Assembly (NCBI GenBank): GCA_016781775.1 | Contig: JADDPR010000484.1 | Coordinates: forward strand, 1-13,459 | Length of the DNA: 13,459 nt | Source: Rubrobacter sp. | Lineage (GTDB): Bacteria > Actinomycetota > Rubrobacteria > Rubrobacterales > Rubrobacteraceae | Reading direction: 5' to 3' | Shown: piece by piece, positions 1 through 7,163 of the stretch | How the letters are laid out: each line of letters begins with the position of its first letter | Position numbering within the stretch: position 1 is the first letter of the stretch | Notes under the pieces: model-generated | Database searches by the model: none | Seen by the model: only the letters and a program-made list of their open reading frames with translations | Told to the model about the DNA's origin: nothing | Made by a program: the position numbers and the translations under genes

Positions 1-67
1 AAGTGGTTTGCAGTTGGTGGGTGGTACGGCCCATGCACCAGGCAGCTAGGACTGGAGGGGGGTAGTG

Positions 68-1063
68 TTACCCCCCGATCTGGCTCATCGTGCGGTTGCG
101 GGCCTCCTCGGGGAGGGTGAGGCCGGCGGCGGGCTTCACCCGGGCGGTCTTCCACAGGACCTCATGGATCGCCGGGATGGGATCGGCGCTGCGGATGGCG
201 TCCTTGACGGGCACGTCGAGGTCGGTCAGGAGGCACGGGTGGATCTTGCCGTCCGCCGTCAGCCTGAGCCGGGAGCACCGCGCGCAGAAGGGTTCGGAGA
301 CGGGGGTTATGACCCCGAAGTTGCCGGGGGCGCCTTCGAAGGTGAACTCGTCGGCGGGGGCGGCCGGGTCGTCCTTGGCGACGGGCTCGAGGTCACCGAG
401 GGCGTCCTGGGCCCTCTGGAGGATCTCCGAGCCCGGGATGAAGAGCTTCCTGAAGCGCGAGCCGTCCGTGTCGCCGTTGAGGGGCATGAGCTCTATAAAG
501 CGCACGTGCAGGGGGTACTTCTGGGTGAGCTTCGCCATGTCCACGATCTCGTCATCGTTCACCCCGCGCAGCGCGACCGCGTTGATCTTGACGGGCGAGA
601 GCGGCGTCTCGAGCGCCGCCATGATCGCCTCCCACACCTTCTCGAAGTGGTCGCGGCGCGTGATGAACTTGAACTTCTCGGGCTGGAGGGTGTCCAATGA
701 GACGTTGATCCTGTCGAGCCCCGCTTCGACGAGCCCTTCGAGGTTCTCCTTGAGGAGGTAGCCGTTGGTGGTCATGGTCACGTCGTGGAAGCCCATCTCC
801 TTGAGCTGCTCGACGAACCACACCACGCCGCGCCTCACCAAGGGCTCGCCGCCGGTGACGCGCACCTTCGTCACCCCGAGCTGGAGGCAAGCCTCGGCGA
901 AGGTCAGCATCTCCTCCAGGGTGAGGATGTGCGACTTGTCCTGGAACTTTATGTCCTCCGGCATGCAGTACTGGCATCGGAAGTTGCACCGATCCGTCAC
1001 CGAGATGCGCAGATAATCCATTTTGCGCTCGTAGCTGTCCGTAAGCTGTGTCAGCTGTTTCAA
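68..1063 (-). CDS. moaA: GTP 3',8-cyclase MoaA (molybdenum cofactor biosynthesis)
   Basis: Radical-SAM enzyme that, with MoaC, converts GTP toward cyclic pyranopterin monophosphate, the first step of molybdopterin synthesis; cytosolic. Seen: the N-terminal CxxxCxxC cluster motif (C26, C30, C33, in CNFRCQYC), GGEP at 71-74, and the second 4Fe-4S site C260, C263 and C277 that is specific to MoaA. The protein ends in the conserved Gly-Gly tail, so the 3' end is intact. Length (331 aa) is normal. I chose the TTG start at 1063 because it gives the usual family opening (TDSYERKMDYLRISVTDRC) and has an AGAGG a short way upstream; an internal ATG at 1021 would remove part of this. No other moa or moe gene lies in the window. 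The gene is divergent from mrpA. Family call is very secure; the start is moderately secure. Confidence 0.97.
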   Translation of the reverse strand: MKQLTQLTDSYERKMDYLRISVTDRCNFRCQYCMPEDIKFQDKSHILTLEEMLTFAEACLQLGVTKVRVTGGEPLVRRGVVWFVEQLKEMGFHDVTMTTNGYLLKENLEGLVEAGLDRINVSLDTLQPEKFKFITRRDHFEKVWEAIMAALETPLSPVKINAVALRGVNDDEIVDMAKLTQKYPLHVRFIELMPLNGDTDGSRFRKLFIPGSEILQRAQDALGDLEPVAKDDPAAPADEFTFEGAPGNFGVITPVSEPFCARCSRLRLTADGKIHPCLLTDLDVPVKDAIRSADPIPAIHEVLWKTARVKPAAGLTLPEEARNRTMSQIGG

Positions 1064-1093
1064 TCTTCGCCTCTCGACGCTTCCCGAAATCGT

Positions 1094-1099
1094 ATTGTA
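1094..1099 (-). promoter_or_regulatory. Candidate -10 element for moaA
   Basis: On the minus strand this reads TACAAT, one mismatch from TATAAT, about 30 bases before the moaA TTG start. I see no convincing -35 hexamer 16-18 bases further upstream, so this is a weak prediction based on position and one box. Confidence 0.3.
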
Positions 1100-1132
1100 C
1101 CGCGCGCCGGCTCCCTGACGCCCGTCGTGCGC

Positions 1133-1138
1133 TAATAT
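1133..1138 (+). promoter_or_regulatory. Candidate -10 element for the mrp operon
   Basis: TAATAT in an otherwise G/C-rich moaA-mrpA intergenic stretch. It would place a transcript start near 1145, upstream of both candidate mrpA starts (ATG 1180, GTG 1261). No clear -35 box is visible at the right distance. Weak. Confidence 0.25.
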
Positions 1139-1260
1139 CCTCTCGCAGGCATACCCGGGGTCGTGCCGGGGAAGAAGAGATGAGGCCGCCGTCTGAGATC
1201 ACGTGCGGCTCGCCCGGAAGGATTCAGCGTAGTGAACGCCCGAACCAACGTCGCTTCACC

Positions 1261-3585
1261 GTGGAGCACCCCATAAACGGCGCGCTGTTGACGCTCGCGC
1301 CTCTCCTGGTCGCCCTGGCCTCGGCCCCCGCCGCCGTGTTTGCGGGTTGGATCCGGACGCGCTTCGCCGCCCCCGTGGGGGCCGCGTTCGCCCTGCTCGC
1401 GGCGGTTACGACCCTCGTCGTCTACCTCCGGGGAGGGGGGGAGGTAAACGTCGCGTGGGCCCCGACGTGGGACCTGCGCCTCCACTTCGCCCTCGACGGA
1501 CTCGCGGCCCTGTACGCCTTGCTCGCGACCGGGGTTGGCTTTCTCGTCCTCGCGTACTCGTCGCGCTACCTGCCGCTGCACCTCGAGCATGGAGGGCGTG
1601 ATCCGTCCGAGGGCAACCGCTTCTACGGCTTTATGCTGCTTTTTATGGGGTCGATGGTGGGGCTCGCGATGGCCCAGGACCTCATCTTGATCTTCGTCTT
1701 CTGGGACCTCACGGCGGTGGCGTCGTACTACCTGATCGGGTACGACCGCCACGACGCGAACTCCCGCGCTTCGGCCCTTATGGCGCTCCTGGTGACCGGC
1801 GTGACCGCCGTCCTCCTCCTCATCGGCGCCCTGATGTTCTATGCTGCCTACCGAACCTACTCGGTCCCAGAGCTTGCGGGGCTCGTGCGGCCCGGCCCGC
1901 TCCTGAACACGGCGGGCCTCCTTATCGCGATCGCCGCGCTCGCCAAGAGCGCTCAGGTGCCGCTGCACTTCTGGTTGCCCCGCGCCATGGCCGCTCCTAC
2001 CCCGGTCTCGGCGTACCTCCACTCCGCCGCGATGGTCGCTGCGGGCGTCCTGCTGCTCGGGCGGGTGTACCCGCTCTTGCAGGAGAGCGAGCTCTTGCTG
2101 AACGTCCTGCTCGGCGTGGGTCTGCTCTCGATGGCCGTCGGCGGGGTCCTCGCGCTGACGCGCGACGTCTTGAAGCAGCTTCTGGCGTACTCGACGATCT
2201 CGCAGTACGGGTACGTGGTCTTCTTGTACGGACTCGGGGGCAAGTACGGGGCCGTGGGGGCCTCGTTTTACGTGATAGCGCACGCCCTCGCCAAGAGCGC
2301 CCTCTTCCTGACCGCGGGCGCCGTCTCCCAGGCGACGGGCGAGGACCGACTGAGCCGGATGGGCGGCCTGCGCAAACCCCTGCCGGTGCTGGCCGCGGCG
2401 AGCGGGGCCGCCGCTGCAGGCCTCGCCGCGCTCCCGCTCACGATCGGGTTCTTCAAAGACGAGCTCTTCTTCGAGGCGGCGCTGCAGCGCGGGCCGGTCT
2501 TCGCCGGGCTCGCGGTCGCCGGCGCGGCGCTCACCATCGCCTACGCCTGGCGCTTCTGGAGCGGGATCTTCCTCGGGACGCCGCGCGACGGGGCGCACGG
2601 AGTACCCGCCGCCCTGGTCTGGCCCGTCGCGGTCCTCGGCATTCTCGTCCTGGTCGGCGGCGTGTTCGTCGAGCCGTTCGCGGTCCTGGCGAGGAGTGCC
2701 GGGGCGGCCTACTACCCGGGACCGGTGGAGAGCGTAAAGCCGGCCTACCACCTCGACCTGCGTCCCGAGAACCTCATGGCGCTCGCGACCTTCGGGCTCG
2801 GAGCCCTGCTCGTGGTCTCGCGCCGGGCATGGGTCGGGGCGGCGTGGGGGGCTGCGCGGATCGGTGAGAAGGTCGGGCCGGAGAAGTTGTACGAGGTCGG
2901 CATCATCGAGCTCAACCGCTTCTCGGACAGGGTCCACAGCTACGAGGTGCGGGACCTCAGGAGCAGGATAGCTTCCATACTCTTGCCGGCGGGGGTGCTG
3001 GTCGGGCTCGCCATCCTTGCGACCCCGAACGTGGACGTGTACCGGGTCGGGTCCGTCGCGTGGCAGGACGCGCCCCTCCTCCTCGCGCTTGTCGCGGTCG
3101 CCGTATCGGCGATTGCGGCCACGTTCACCCGGCGCCACGTCACGCTCGCCCTCGTCCTCTCCAGCGCAGGCTACGTGCTCGCGGCCGTCTACGCCTTCTT
3201 CGGGGCGCCGGACGTTGCGCTCGTGGCGGTGCTCATAGAGACCGTCGTCACCCTGCTGTTCCTCGCGACCTTGAAGCTCGTCCCGTACAAGATCCTCCAT
3301 CGACAGGCGAGGCTGCCGCTGCAACGGCGGGGGCGCAAGATCGCCACCTCCGCCATCGCCGGGGCCGGCGCCTTCGCCGTCGCCTGGGGGACGCTCTCCC
3401 AGCCGGCCGCCGAGAGGAGCGTCTCCCAGGATCTGGTCGAGCTTACCCCCGAAGCCCACGCCAAGGACGTCGTCACCGCGACCCTGGCGGACTTCCGGGG
3501 CCTGGATACCCTGGGCGAGATCACGGTGGTAGCCCTGGTCCTGCTCGGCGTCGCCACGCTCCTCAGAAAGGGGAGGCTGCGGTGA
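1261..3585 (+). CDS. mrpA: Mrp/Mnh cation/H+ antiporter subunit A
   Basis: Largest membrane subunit of the Mrp Na+(K+)/H+ antiporter, related to NuoL of complex I. Seen in order: a NuoL-like multi-helix region with the proton-channel motifs (FVFWDLTAVASYYLIG; AKSAQVPLHFWLP with K229; APTPVSAYLHSA; ALAKSALFL), then a C-terminal MrpA-specific part with the DUF4040-like stretch (YVLAAVYAFFGAPDVALVAV) and the typical ending FRGLDTLGEITVVALVLLG. From GTG 1261 it is 774 aa, normal for MrpA. The start is uncertain: ATG 1180 has a purine-rich GGGGAAGAAG before it, but the intervening codons lack the strong GC3 bias and the family's first membrane helix begins just after 1261. Odd: Asp149 and Ala260 occupy positions that I recall as Glu and Lys. 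Its TGA overlaps the mrpB GTG. Confidence 0.96.
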   Translation: MEHPINGALLTLAPLLVALASAPAAVFAGWIRTRFAAPVGAAFALLAAVTTLVVYLRGGGEVNVAWAPTWDLRLHFALDGLAALYALLATGVGFLVLAYSSRYLPLHLEHGGRDPSEGNRFYGFMLLFMGSMVGLAMAQDLILIFVFWDLTAVASYYLIGYDRHDANSRASALMALLVTGVTAVLLLIGALMFYAAYRTYSVPELAGLVRPGPLLNTAGLLIAIAALAKSAQVPLHFWLPRAMAAPTPVSAYLHSAAMVAAGVLLLGRVYPLLQESELLLNVLLGVGLLSMAVGGVLALTRDVLKQLLAYSTISQYGYVVFLYGLGGKYGAVGASFYVIAHALAKSALFLTAGAVSQATGEDRLSRMGGLRKPLPVLAAASGAAAAGLAALPLTIGFFKDELFFEAALQRGPVFAGLAVAGAALTIAYAWRFWSGIFLGTPRDGAHGVPAALVWPVAVLGILVLVGGVFVEPFAVLARSAGAAYYPGPVESVKPAYHLDLRPENLMALATFGLGALLVVSRRAWVGAAWGAARIGEKVGPEKLYEVGIIELNRFSDRVHSYEVRDLRSRIASILLPAGVLVGLAILATPNVDVYRVGSVAWQDAPLLLALVAVAVSAIAATFTRRHVTLALVLSSAGYVLAAVYAFFGAPDVALVAVLIETVVTLLFLATLKLVPYKILHRQARLPLQRRGRKIATSAIAGAGAFAVAWGTLSQPAAERSVSQDLVELTPEAHAKDVVTATLADFRGLDTLGEITVVALVLLGVATLLRKGRLR

Positions 3586-4106
3586 GCCCGCGGACGAAAG
3601 GGAAGGGGGCGTCCTCCTTCGGGATCGGGACGACGAGCGTGCTGACGGAGACGGTGGCGAGGGTCCTCCTGCTGCCCACCGTCGTCGCCGCCGTCGCCAT
3701 CCTCGTCAAGGGCTACGCCCAGCCGGGGGACGGCTTCGCCGCCGGGGTCGTCGCGTCTTTGGGGGTTATGCTCCAGCACCTCGCCCTCGGCCGTAGGGAG
3801 GCCGAGAGGCTCGCGGTCGTGCGCCACGCCCCGATTCTCGCGGGCGCGGGCCTCGTATTGTCCCTGCTCGTCGCGACCGTACCGCTCCTTCTCGGCGATC
3901 CCGTACTGACCCATTACCCGCGTCCCGGGGGGCACGTGATCTATCTCGGCACGCTGGAGCTCATCACCCCGGTCCTCTTCGACGTGGGGATCTTCTTGCT
4001 GGTCTTCGGGTCCGTGGTCGGGACGATGAACGCGTTCGCCCGCACGATCTCCGAGGAGCAGGAGTACGCGGGGCCCGGGGACAGCGGGCTGGAGTACGAG
4101 GAATGA
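3582..4106 (+). CDS. mrpB: Mrp/Mnh cation/H+ antiporter subunit B
   Basis: Small membrane subunit (174 aa) of the Mrp antiporter complex. Seen: a hydrophobic N-terminal region, the MnhB-type loop KGYAQPGDGFAAGVV (commonly N-x-P-G-G-G-F-x-G-G in relatives), and the C-terminal segment ITPVLFDVGIFLLVFGSVVG. The GTG start at 3582 overlaps the mrpA stop (GTGA) and has a good ribosome binding site, GGGAGG at 3571-3576. The frame stays open far upstream inside mrpA, but that part is only an overlapping reading frame and not protein-like, so the short form is chosen. The protein ends in an acidic tail (SGLEYEE). Its last bases form ATGA with the mrpC start, which suggests translational coupling. Confidence 0.95.
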   Translation: MSPRTKGKGASSFGIGTTSVLTETVARVLLLPTVVAAVAILVKGYAQPGDGFAAGVVASLGVMLQHLALGRREAERLAVVRHAPILAGAGLVLSLLVATVPLLLGDPVLTHYPRPGGHVIYLGTLELITPVLFDVGIFLLVFGSVVGTMNAFARTISEEQEYAGPGDSGLEYEE

Positions 4107-4552
4107 TCCTCGCCGTCTCCATCGTGATCGCCGTGATCTTCGGCTCGGGAGCGTTCCTGATCCTGCAGCGCGACCTGCTGCGCCTGATCGTCGGCATCCT
4201 CCTGATCTCCAACGCGTCCATCTTGTTCGTCATGGCCTCCGGCCTCTCGCGCGGGAAGGCGCCGATCTATCCGCTGGACGGCGCCTCGGTGAGCGATCCG
4301 CTGGTCCAGGCGATGGCCCTGACGGCGCTGGTCATCGGGTCGAGCACCGCGGCCCTCCTCCTCGCCCTGGTGTACAGGCTCTACGTCTCGCACCGCTCGA
4401 TCGACATCGAGGACCTCTCCACGGCCGAGATGGAGGCCGCCGACGCCCTCGAACGCGTGAACGTGACGGAGTTCGATCGGGGGTTCAGGGACGAACCCGT
4501 CCAGGAGGAGCAGGCGGACGAGAGGGAGTTGGAGAAGGAGGAGCCGCGTTGA
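4103..4552 (+). CDS. mrpC: Mrp/Mnh cation/H+ antiporter subunit C
   Basis: NuoK-like subunit of the Mrp complex, 149 aa with three membrane segments within residues 1-95. Seen: RLIVGILLISNASILFVMASG and the conserved stretch SDPLVQAMALTALVIGSS, standard for MrpC (usually DPLPQALVLTAIVIG). Start ATG 4103 overlaps the mrpB stop (ATGA), with GGAG eight bases upstream. Odd: after the last helix the protein carries a roughly 50-residue hydrophilic and very acidic tail (about 100-149, rich in Glu and Asp), longer than in the MrpC proteins I know, which end soon after a short tail near 110-115 residues. The tail would face the cytoplasm if topology follows the family. Its function is not known to me. 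Confidence 0.95.
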   Translation: MILAVSIVIAVIFGSGAFLILQRDLLRLIVGILLISNASILFVMASGLSRGKAPIYPLDGASVSDPLVQAMALTALVIGSSTAALLLALVYRLYVSHRSIDIEDLSTAEMEAADALERVNVTEFDRGFRDEPVQEEQADERELEKEEPR

Positions 4553-5973
4553 CGACGTTGCTGGTCCTGCCGGCGGGGATAGCGTGGATCGTCGCGGCCG
4601 TCCTCGCCCCCATGGACGGCCGGAAGCCCGTGTGGTCGTGGATTGCCGCCGCCGGCCTCGCGGCGAGCTTCGTGGCGTCCGTCCTGCTCGTCTTCGAGAC
4701 CCTCGAGGGCGGGCCGGTCGAGACCGTCGCCGGCGGCTGGCCCGAGGGGGTGGGGATCACGCTGCGCGCCGACGTCCTGGGGGCGTCCTTCGCCGCCGTC
4801 TCGCTCGCCGTGCTCCTGGCCGCTTTCGTGCACGAGGTCCTCGTCGGCGTCCGCTCCCGGACGTTCCCGGCGCTGGTCCTGTTTCTGGCCGCGGGGCTTA
4901 GCGGGCTCTTTCTGACCAGGGACATCTTCAACTTCTACGTCTTCTTCGAGATCTCCATGACCTCCGCCTACATCCTCACCGGCTACCGCGAGAAGGACCC
5001 TCAGGTGCGGGCCGCTTTTATCTTCGCCGTGGTGAACCTGCTCGGGTCGGTCGTGTTCCTCTTCGGCATCGCCGCCATCTACCACGTCACGGGCTCCCTG
5101 GACATGGAGGTCGTGGCGGAGCGCATCGCGCGGGTCAAGCCGGCCTCCATCCTCCCGATCGCGACCTCGTTCTTCGTTGCGTTCTCCCTGAAGCTCGGGC
5201 TGTTCCCGTTCCACTTCTGGCTGCCGGCGGTCTACGTGGGGAGCCACCCGTCCGTGGCCGCGATCCTCTCCGGGGCGCTCGCGAACATCGGTTCCTACGG
5301 CTTCTTGCGCTTCGGTGCCGGATTGATGCCGAAGGAGCTGGGCTTCGGCGCCCTCGTGCTCCTCGTCCTCGGCGTCGCGAGCATCGTGTACGGCGCGCTC
5401 CAGGCCATAAGCCGTCACGCGACGAACGAGGTGATGGCCTACTCGGCGATAGGCCAGGTCGGCTACATCCTCGTCGCCCTGGCGATCGGGGGTCCCGTCG
5501 GGTATGCGGCGGCGGTGGTGTACGCGATCGTCAACGCGCTGAACAAGGCGCTGGTCTTTCTGGCCTCGGGGATCAGGGGACCACTGGCGGGGGCGGCCTT
5601 CGCCGTCGGGGCGTTCAGCATCGCCGGCGTGCCGCCGGCGGCGGGCTTTGTCGGGAAGGTCGCCCTCTTTCAGACGAGCATCGACGCCGAAGGCACGTTC
5701 AGGTCCGCAGCGCTCCTCGTCCTGATCTTCGTCGGGAGCGCTCTCTCGTTCCTCTACTCCTTCCAGGTCTACCAGCGAGGATTCCTCGCCCGGGAAGGGG
5801 GGGACAACAGGAGGCCCAGCCCCCGGGCGGCACGGACCCTGACCGTCGCCCTGGCCGTCCTCGTACTGGCCTTGGGGCTCTGGCCCGAGCCGCTTCTGGT
5901 CCTGGGCGAGGAGTCCGCCAATCTCCTCCTGGAGCCGCCGAACAGGGGCCTTGCAGAGGGAGGCGCGCCTTGA
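4549..5973 (+). CDS. mrpD: Mrp/Mnh cation/H+ antiporter subunit D
   Basis: NuoM/NuoN-like proton-channel subunit of the Mrp antiporter, 474 aa. Seen: FYVFFEISMTSAYILTGYR with the conserved Glu134, SLKLGLFPFHFWLPAVYVG with Lys215, the family-typical NEVMAYSAIGQVGYI, LNKALVFL with Lys333, and SIAGVPPAAGFVGK. The TTG start at 4549 overlaps the mrpC stop (TTGA) and follows a strong GGAGGAG. Odd: the position that I recall as Lys in LxTKVGxYxLLR is Asn246 (LANIGSYGFLR), and the loop between the Lys333 helix and SIAGVPP is short, lacking the usual GGL-containing stretch of about 15-20 residues. Length is slightly below the usual 490-500, in keeping with this loss. No frameshift is visible. Confidence 0.95.
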   Translation: MTTLLVLPAGIAWIVAAVLAPMDGRKPVWSWIAAAGLAASFVASVLLVFETLEGGPVETVAGGWPEGVGITLRADVLGASFAAVSLAVLLAAFVHEVLVGVRSRTFPALVLFLAAGLSGLFLTRDIFNFYVFFEISMTSAYILTGYREKDPQVRAAFIFAVVNLLGSVVFLFGIAAIYHVTGSLDMEVVAERIARVKPASILPIATSFFVAFSLKLGLFPFHFWLPAVYVGSHPSVAAILSGALANIGSYGFLRFGAGLMPKELGFGALVLLVLGVASIVYGALQAISRHATNEVMAYSAIGQVGYILVALAIGGPVGYAAAVVYAIVNALNKALVFLASGIRGPLAGAAFAVGAFSIAGVPPAAGFVGKVALFQTSIDAEGTFRSAALLVLIFVGSALSFLYSFQVYQRGFLAREGGDNRRPSPRAARTLTVALAVLVLALGLWPEPLLVLGEESANLLLEPPNRGLAEGGAP

Positions 5974-6464
5974 CGCGGGCGGCCTTCTCGCTCGTCCTGC
6001 TGACCCTCGTCTACGCGTTCGTCCTGGCGAGCTTCTCGCCCTGGGACCTCGCCTTCGGGGCCTTACTCTCCGGGATACTTCTCTACGCCTTCCGCGGGTA
6101 CGTCTTCGGCGGAAAGCCCGCGCCGCTGCCGGGGCTCCTGGGGAGGATGCTCGCCTTCTGGCCGTTCGTGTTCGTCGTCTTCAGGGACACGATCGTCGGC
6201 ACGTGGCAGGTGACGCAGGTGACGCTCCACCTGAAACCGATCGGGAAGCCCGGTGTCGTGGCCGTCCCCATAGGGGAGCGGACGCCGGTCGGGGTGGCGG
6301 TCTCGGCGCTCGTCACCACGATCTCGCCGGGGGCCGTCCTGATCGACGTCGACTGGGGCGAGGGGGTAATGTTGATCCACGCGATGGACGCCTCCGACCC
6401 CGGGGAGGTCCGCCGCTCCCACGAATACTTCTACCAGAGATACCAGAAGAAGGTCTTCCCGTGA
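5970..6464 (+). CDS. mrpE: Mrp/Mnh cation/H+ antiporter subunit E
   Basis: Subunit E of the Mrp complex, 164 aa, a normal length. Seen: two to three N-terminal membrane segments (about residues 1-65), then the family pattern VVFRDTIVGTWQVTQVTL followed by a soluble part with PVGVAVSALVTTISPGAVLIDVD, the typical MnhE signature (TxxPGT followed by a short beta strand). Start TTG 5970 overlaps the mrpD stop (TTGA) and is preceded by GGGAGG at 5958-5963. The subunit is needed for stable assembly in characterised Mrp systems. A 25-base gap to mrpF is the largest in the operon. Confidence 0.94.
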   Translation: MTRAAFSLVLLTLVYAFVLASFSPWDLAFGALLSGILLYAFRGYVFGGKPAPLPGLLGRMLAFWPFVFVVFRDTIVGTWQVTQVTLHLKPIGKPGVVAVPIGERTPVGVAVSALVTTISPGAVLIDVDWGEGVMLIHAMDASDPGEVRRSHEYFYQRYQKKVFP

Positions 6465-6476
6465 GGGGGCCTCGCG

Positions 6477-6482
6477 AGGAGG
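6477..6482 (+). promoter_or_regulatory. Strong ribosome binding site of mrpF
   Basis: AGGAGG, seven bases before the mrpF ATG at 6490. mrpF is the only downstream gene of the operon that does not start inside or directly at the preceding stop codon; this consensus site fixes its start and lets it be translated independently. Confidence 0.7.
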
Positions 6483-6489
6483 TGCGCGC

Positions 6490-6756
6490 ATGCACGAGGT
6501 AGTCTTTTATCTGGCGTTCGTTTGGATGACGGTCCTGCTCGCGGTCGGCGTGGCGGCGGTGATCCGGCAGCCCACCACCGCGGCGAGGATACTCGCCCTG
6601 GACACGCTCACCCTTGTCCTTGTCGCCCTTCTCGTCCTCTACTCGGACCAGCAGCGTAACCCGTACTACCTCGACGCGGCCCTGATCCTGGCCCTCCTGG
6701 CGTTTATCGGGACGGTCGTCGCGGCCCGCTACCACGGCGAGAGGAAGATCTTCTGA
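6490..6756 (+). CDS. mrpF: Mrp/Mnh cation/H+ antiporter subunit F
   Basis: Small (88 aa) three-helix subunit of the Mrp antiporter. Seen: an N-terminal helix, the MrpF core IRQPTTAARILALDTLTLV (relatives: RGPTxxDRVxALDxL), and the last helix beginning YLDAALILALLAFIG, which contains the conserved Asp linked to ion transport in this subunit. The start is fixed by the strong AGGAGG at 6477-6482. The stop codon shares one base with the mrpG start (TGATG), so the two are probably coupled in translation. Confidence 0.95.
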   Translation: MHEVVFYLAFVWMTVLLAVGVAAVIRQPTTAARILALDTLTLVLVALLVLYSDQQRNPYYLDAALILALLAFIGTVVAARYHGERKIF

Positions 6757-7163
6757 TGCAGGGTCCCGCGAACGCCCTGGCGGGCGCCTTCTCGGCCCTC
6801 TCTCCCTGGATCGCCGACGCCCTCGTCATCATAGGGGTCTTCGGGATGACGGTCGGGGTGTACGGCATCGTCCGCATGCCCGACGTCTACAACAAGCTGC
6901 ACGCGGCGAGCAAGGTCGTCTTTCTCGGGGTGATCATGCTGCTCCTGGCCTCGGCGGTGACGAGCGACGCGGCGATCATCCTGCGCGCCGTCCTTATCGG
7001 CGTCTTCCTGATCCTGACCAGCCCGGTCTCGGCTCACGTCGTCGGCAGGGCCGCCTACCTGAGGCGCTACAGGATGCAGACTCCGGGCACCGTGGACGAG
7101 TCCGGGCGCGGCCTGGATGGCCCCGAAGACCCGGACGCGAGAGGCCCGAGCAGGGCGGCCTAG
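6756..7163 (+). CDS. mrpG: Mrp/Mnh cation/H+ antiporter subunit G
   Basis: Last subunit of the Mrp complex (135 aa), three membrane segments. Seen: the MnhG signature GIVRMPDVYNKLHAASK at about residues 37-53 (relatives: RLPDxYxRLHAxTK), followed by SPVSAHVVGRAAY. The ATG at 6756 overlaps the mrpF TGA by one base. After the last helix comes a hydrophilic tail of about 30 residues (ESGRGLDGPEDPDARGPS). The TAG stop at 7161-7163 overlaps the stop codon of the convergent glycosyltransferase gene. No terminator hairpin is visible between the two, so the operon transcript probably runs into or ends within the opposing gene. Confidence 0.95.
   Translation: MQGPANALAGAFSALSPWIADALVIIGVFGMTVGVYGIVRMPDVYNKLHAASKVVFLGVIMLLLASAVTSDAAIILRAVLIGVFLILTSPVSAHVVGRAAYLRRYRMQTPGTVDESGRGLDGPEDPDARGPSRAA

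Noticed and set aside
1..67. Terminator downstream of moaA
   Set aside because: I found no convincing hairpin plus T-tract on the minus strand in the 67 bases available; the terminator may lie outside the window.
1132..3459. Very long minus-strand open frame opposite mrpA (775 codons)
   Set aside because: Its translation is a repetitive Arg/Glu/Gly/Asp mix typical of the antisense of GC-rich membrane genes, with no domain motif; mrpA on the plus strand explains the region.
4381..5418. Minus-strand open frame opposite mrpC/mrpD (345 codons)
   Set aside because: Same antisense composition artefact; no family motif.
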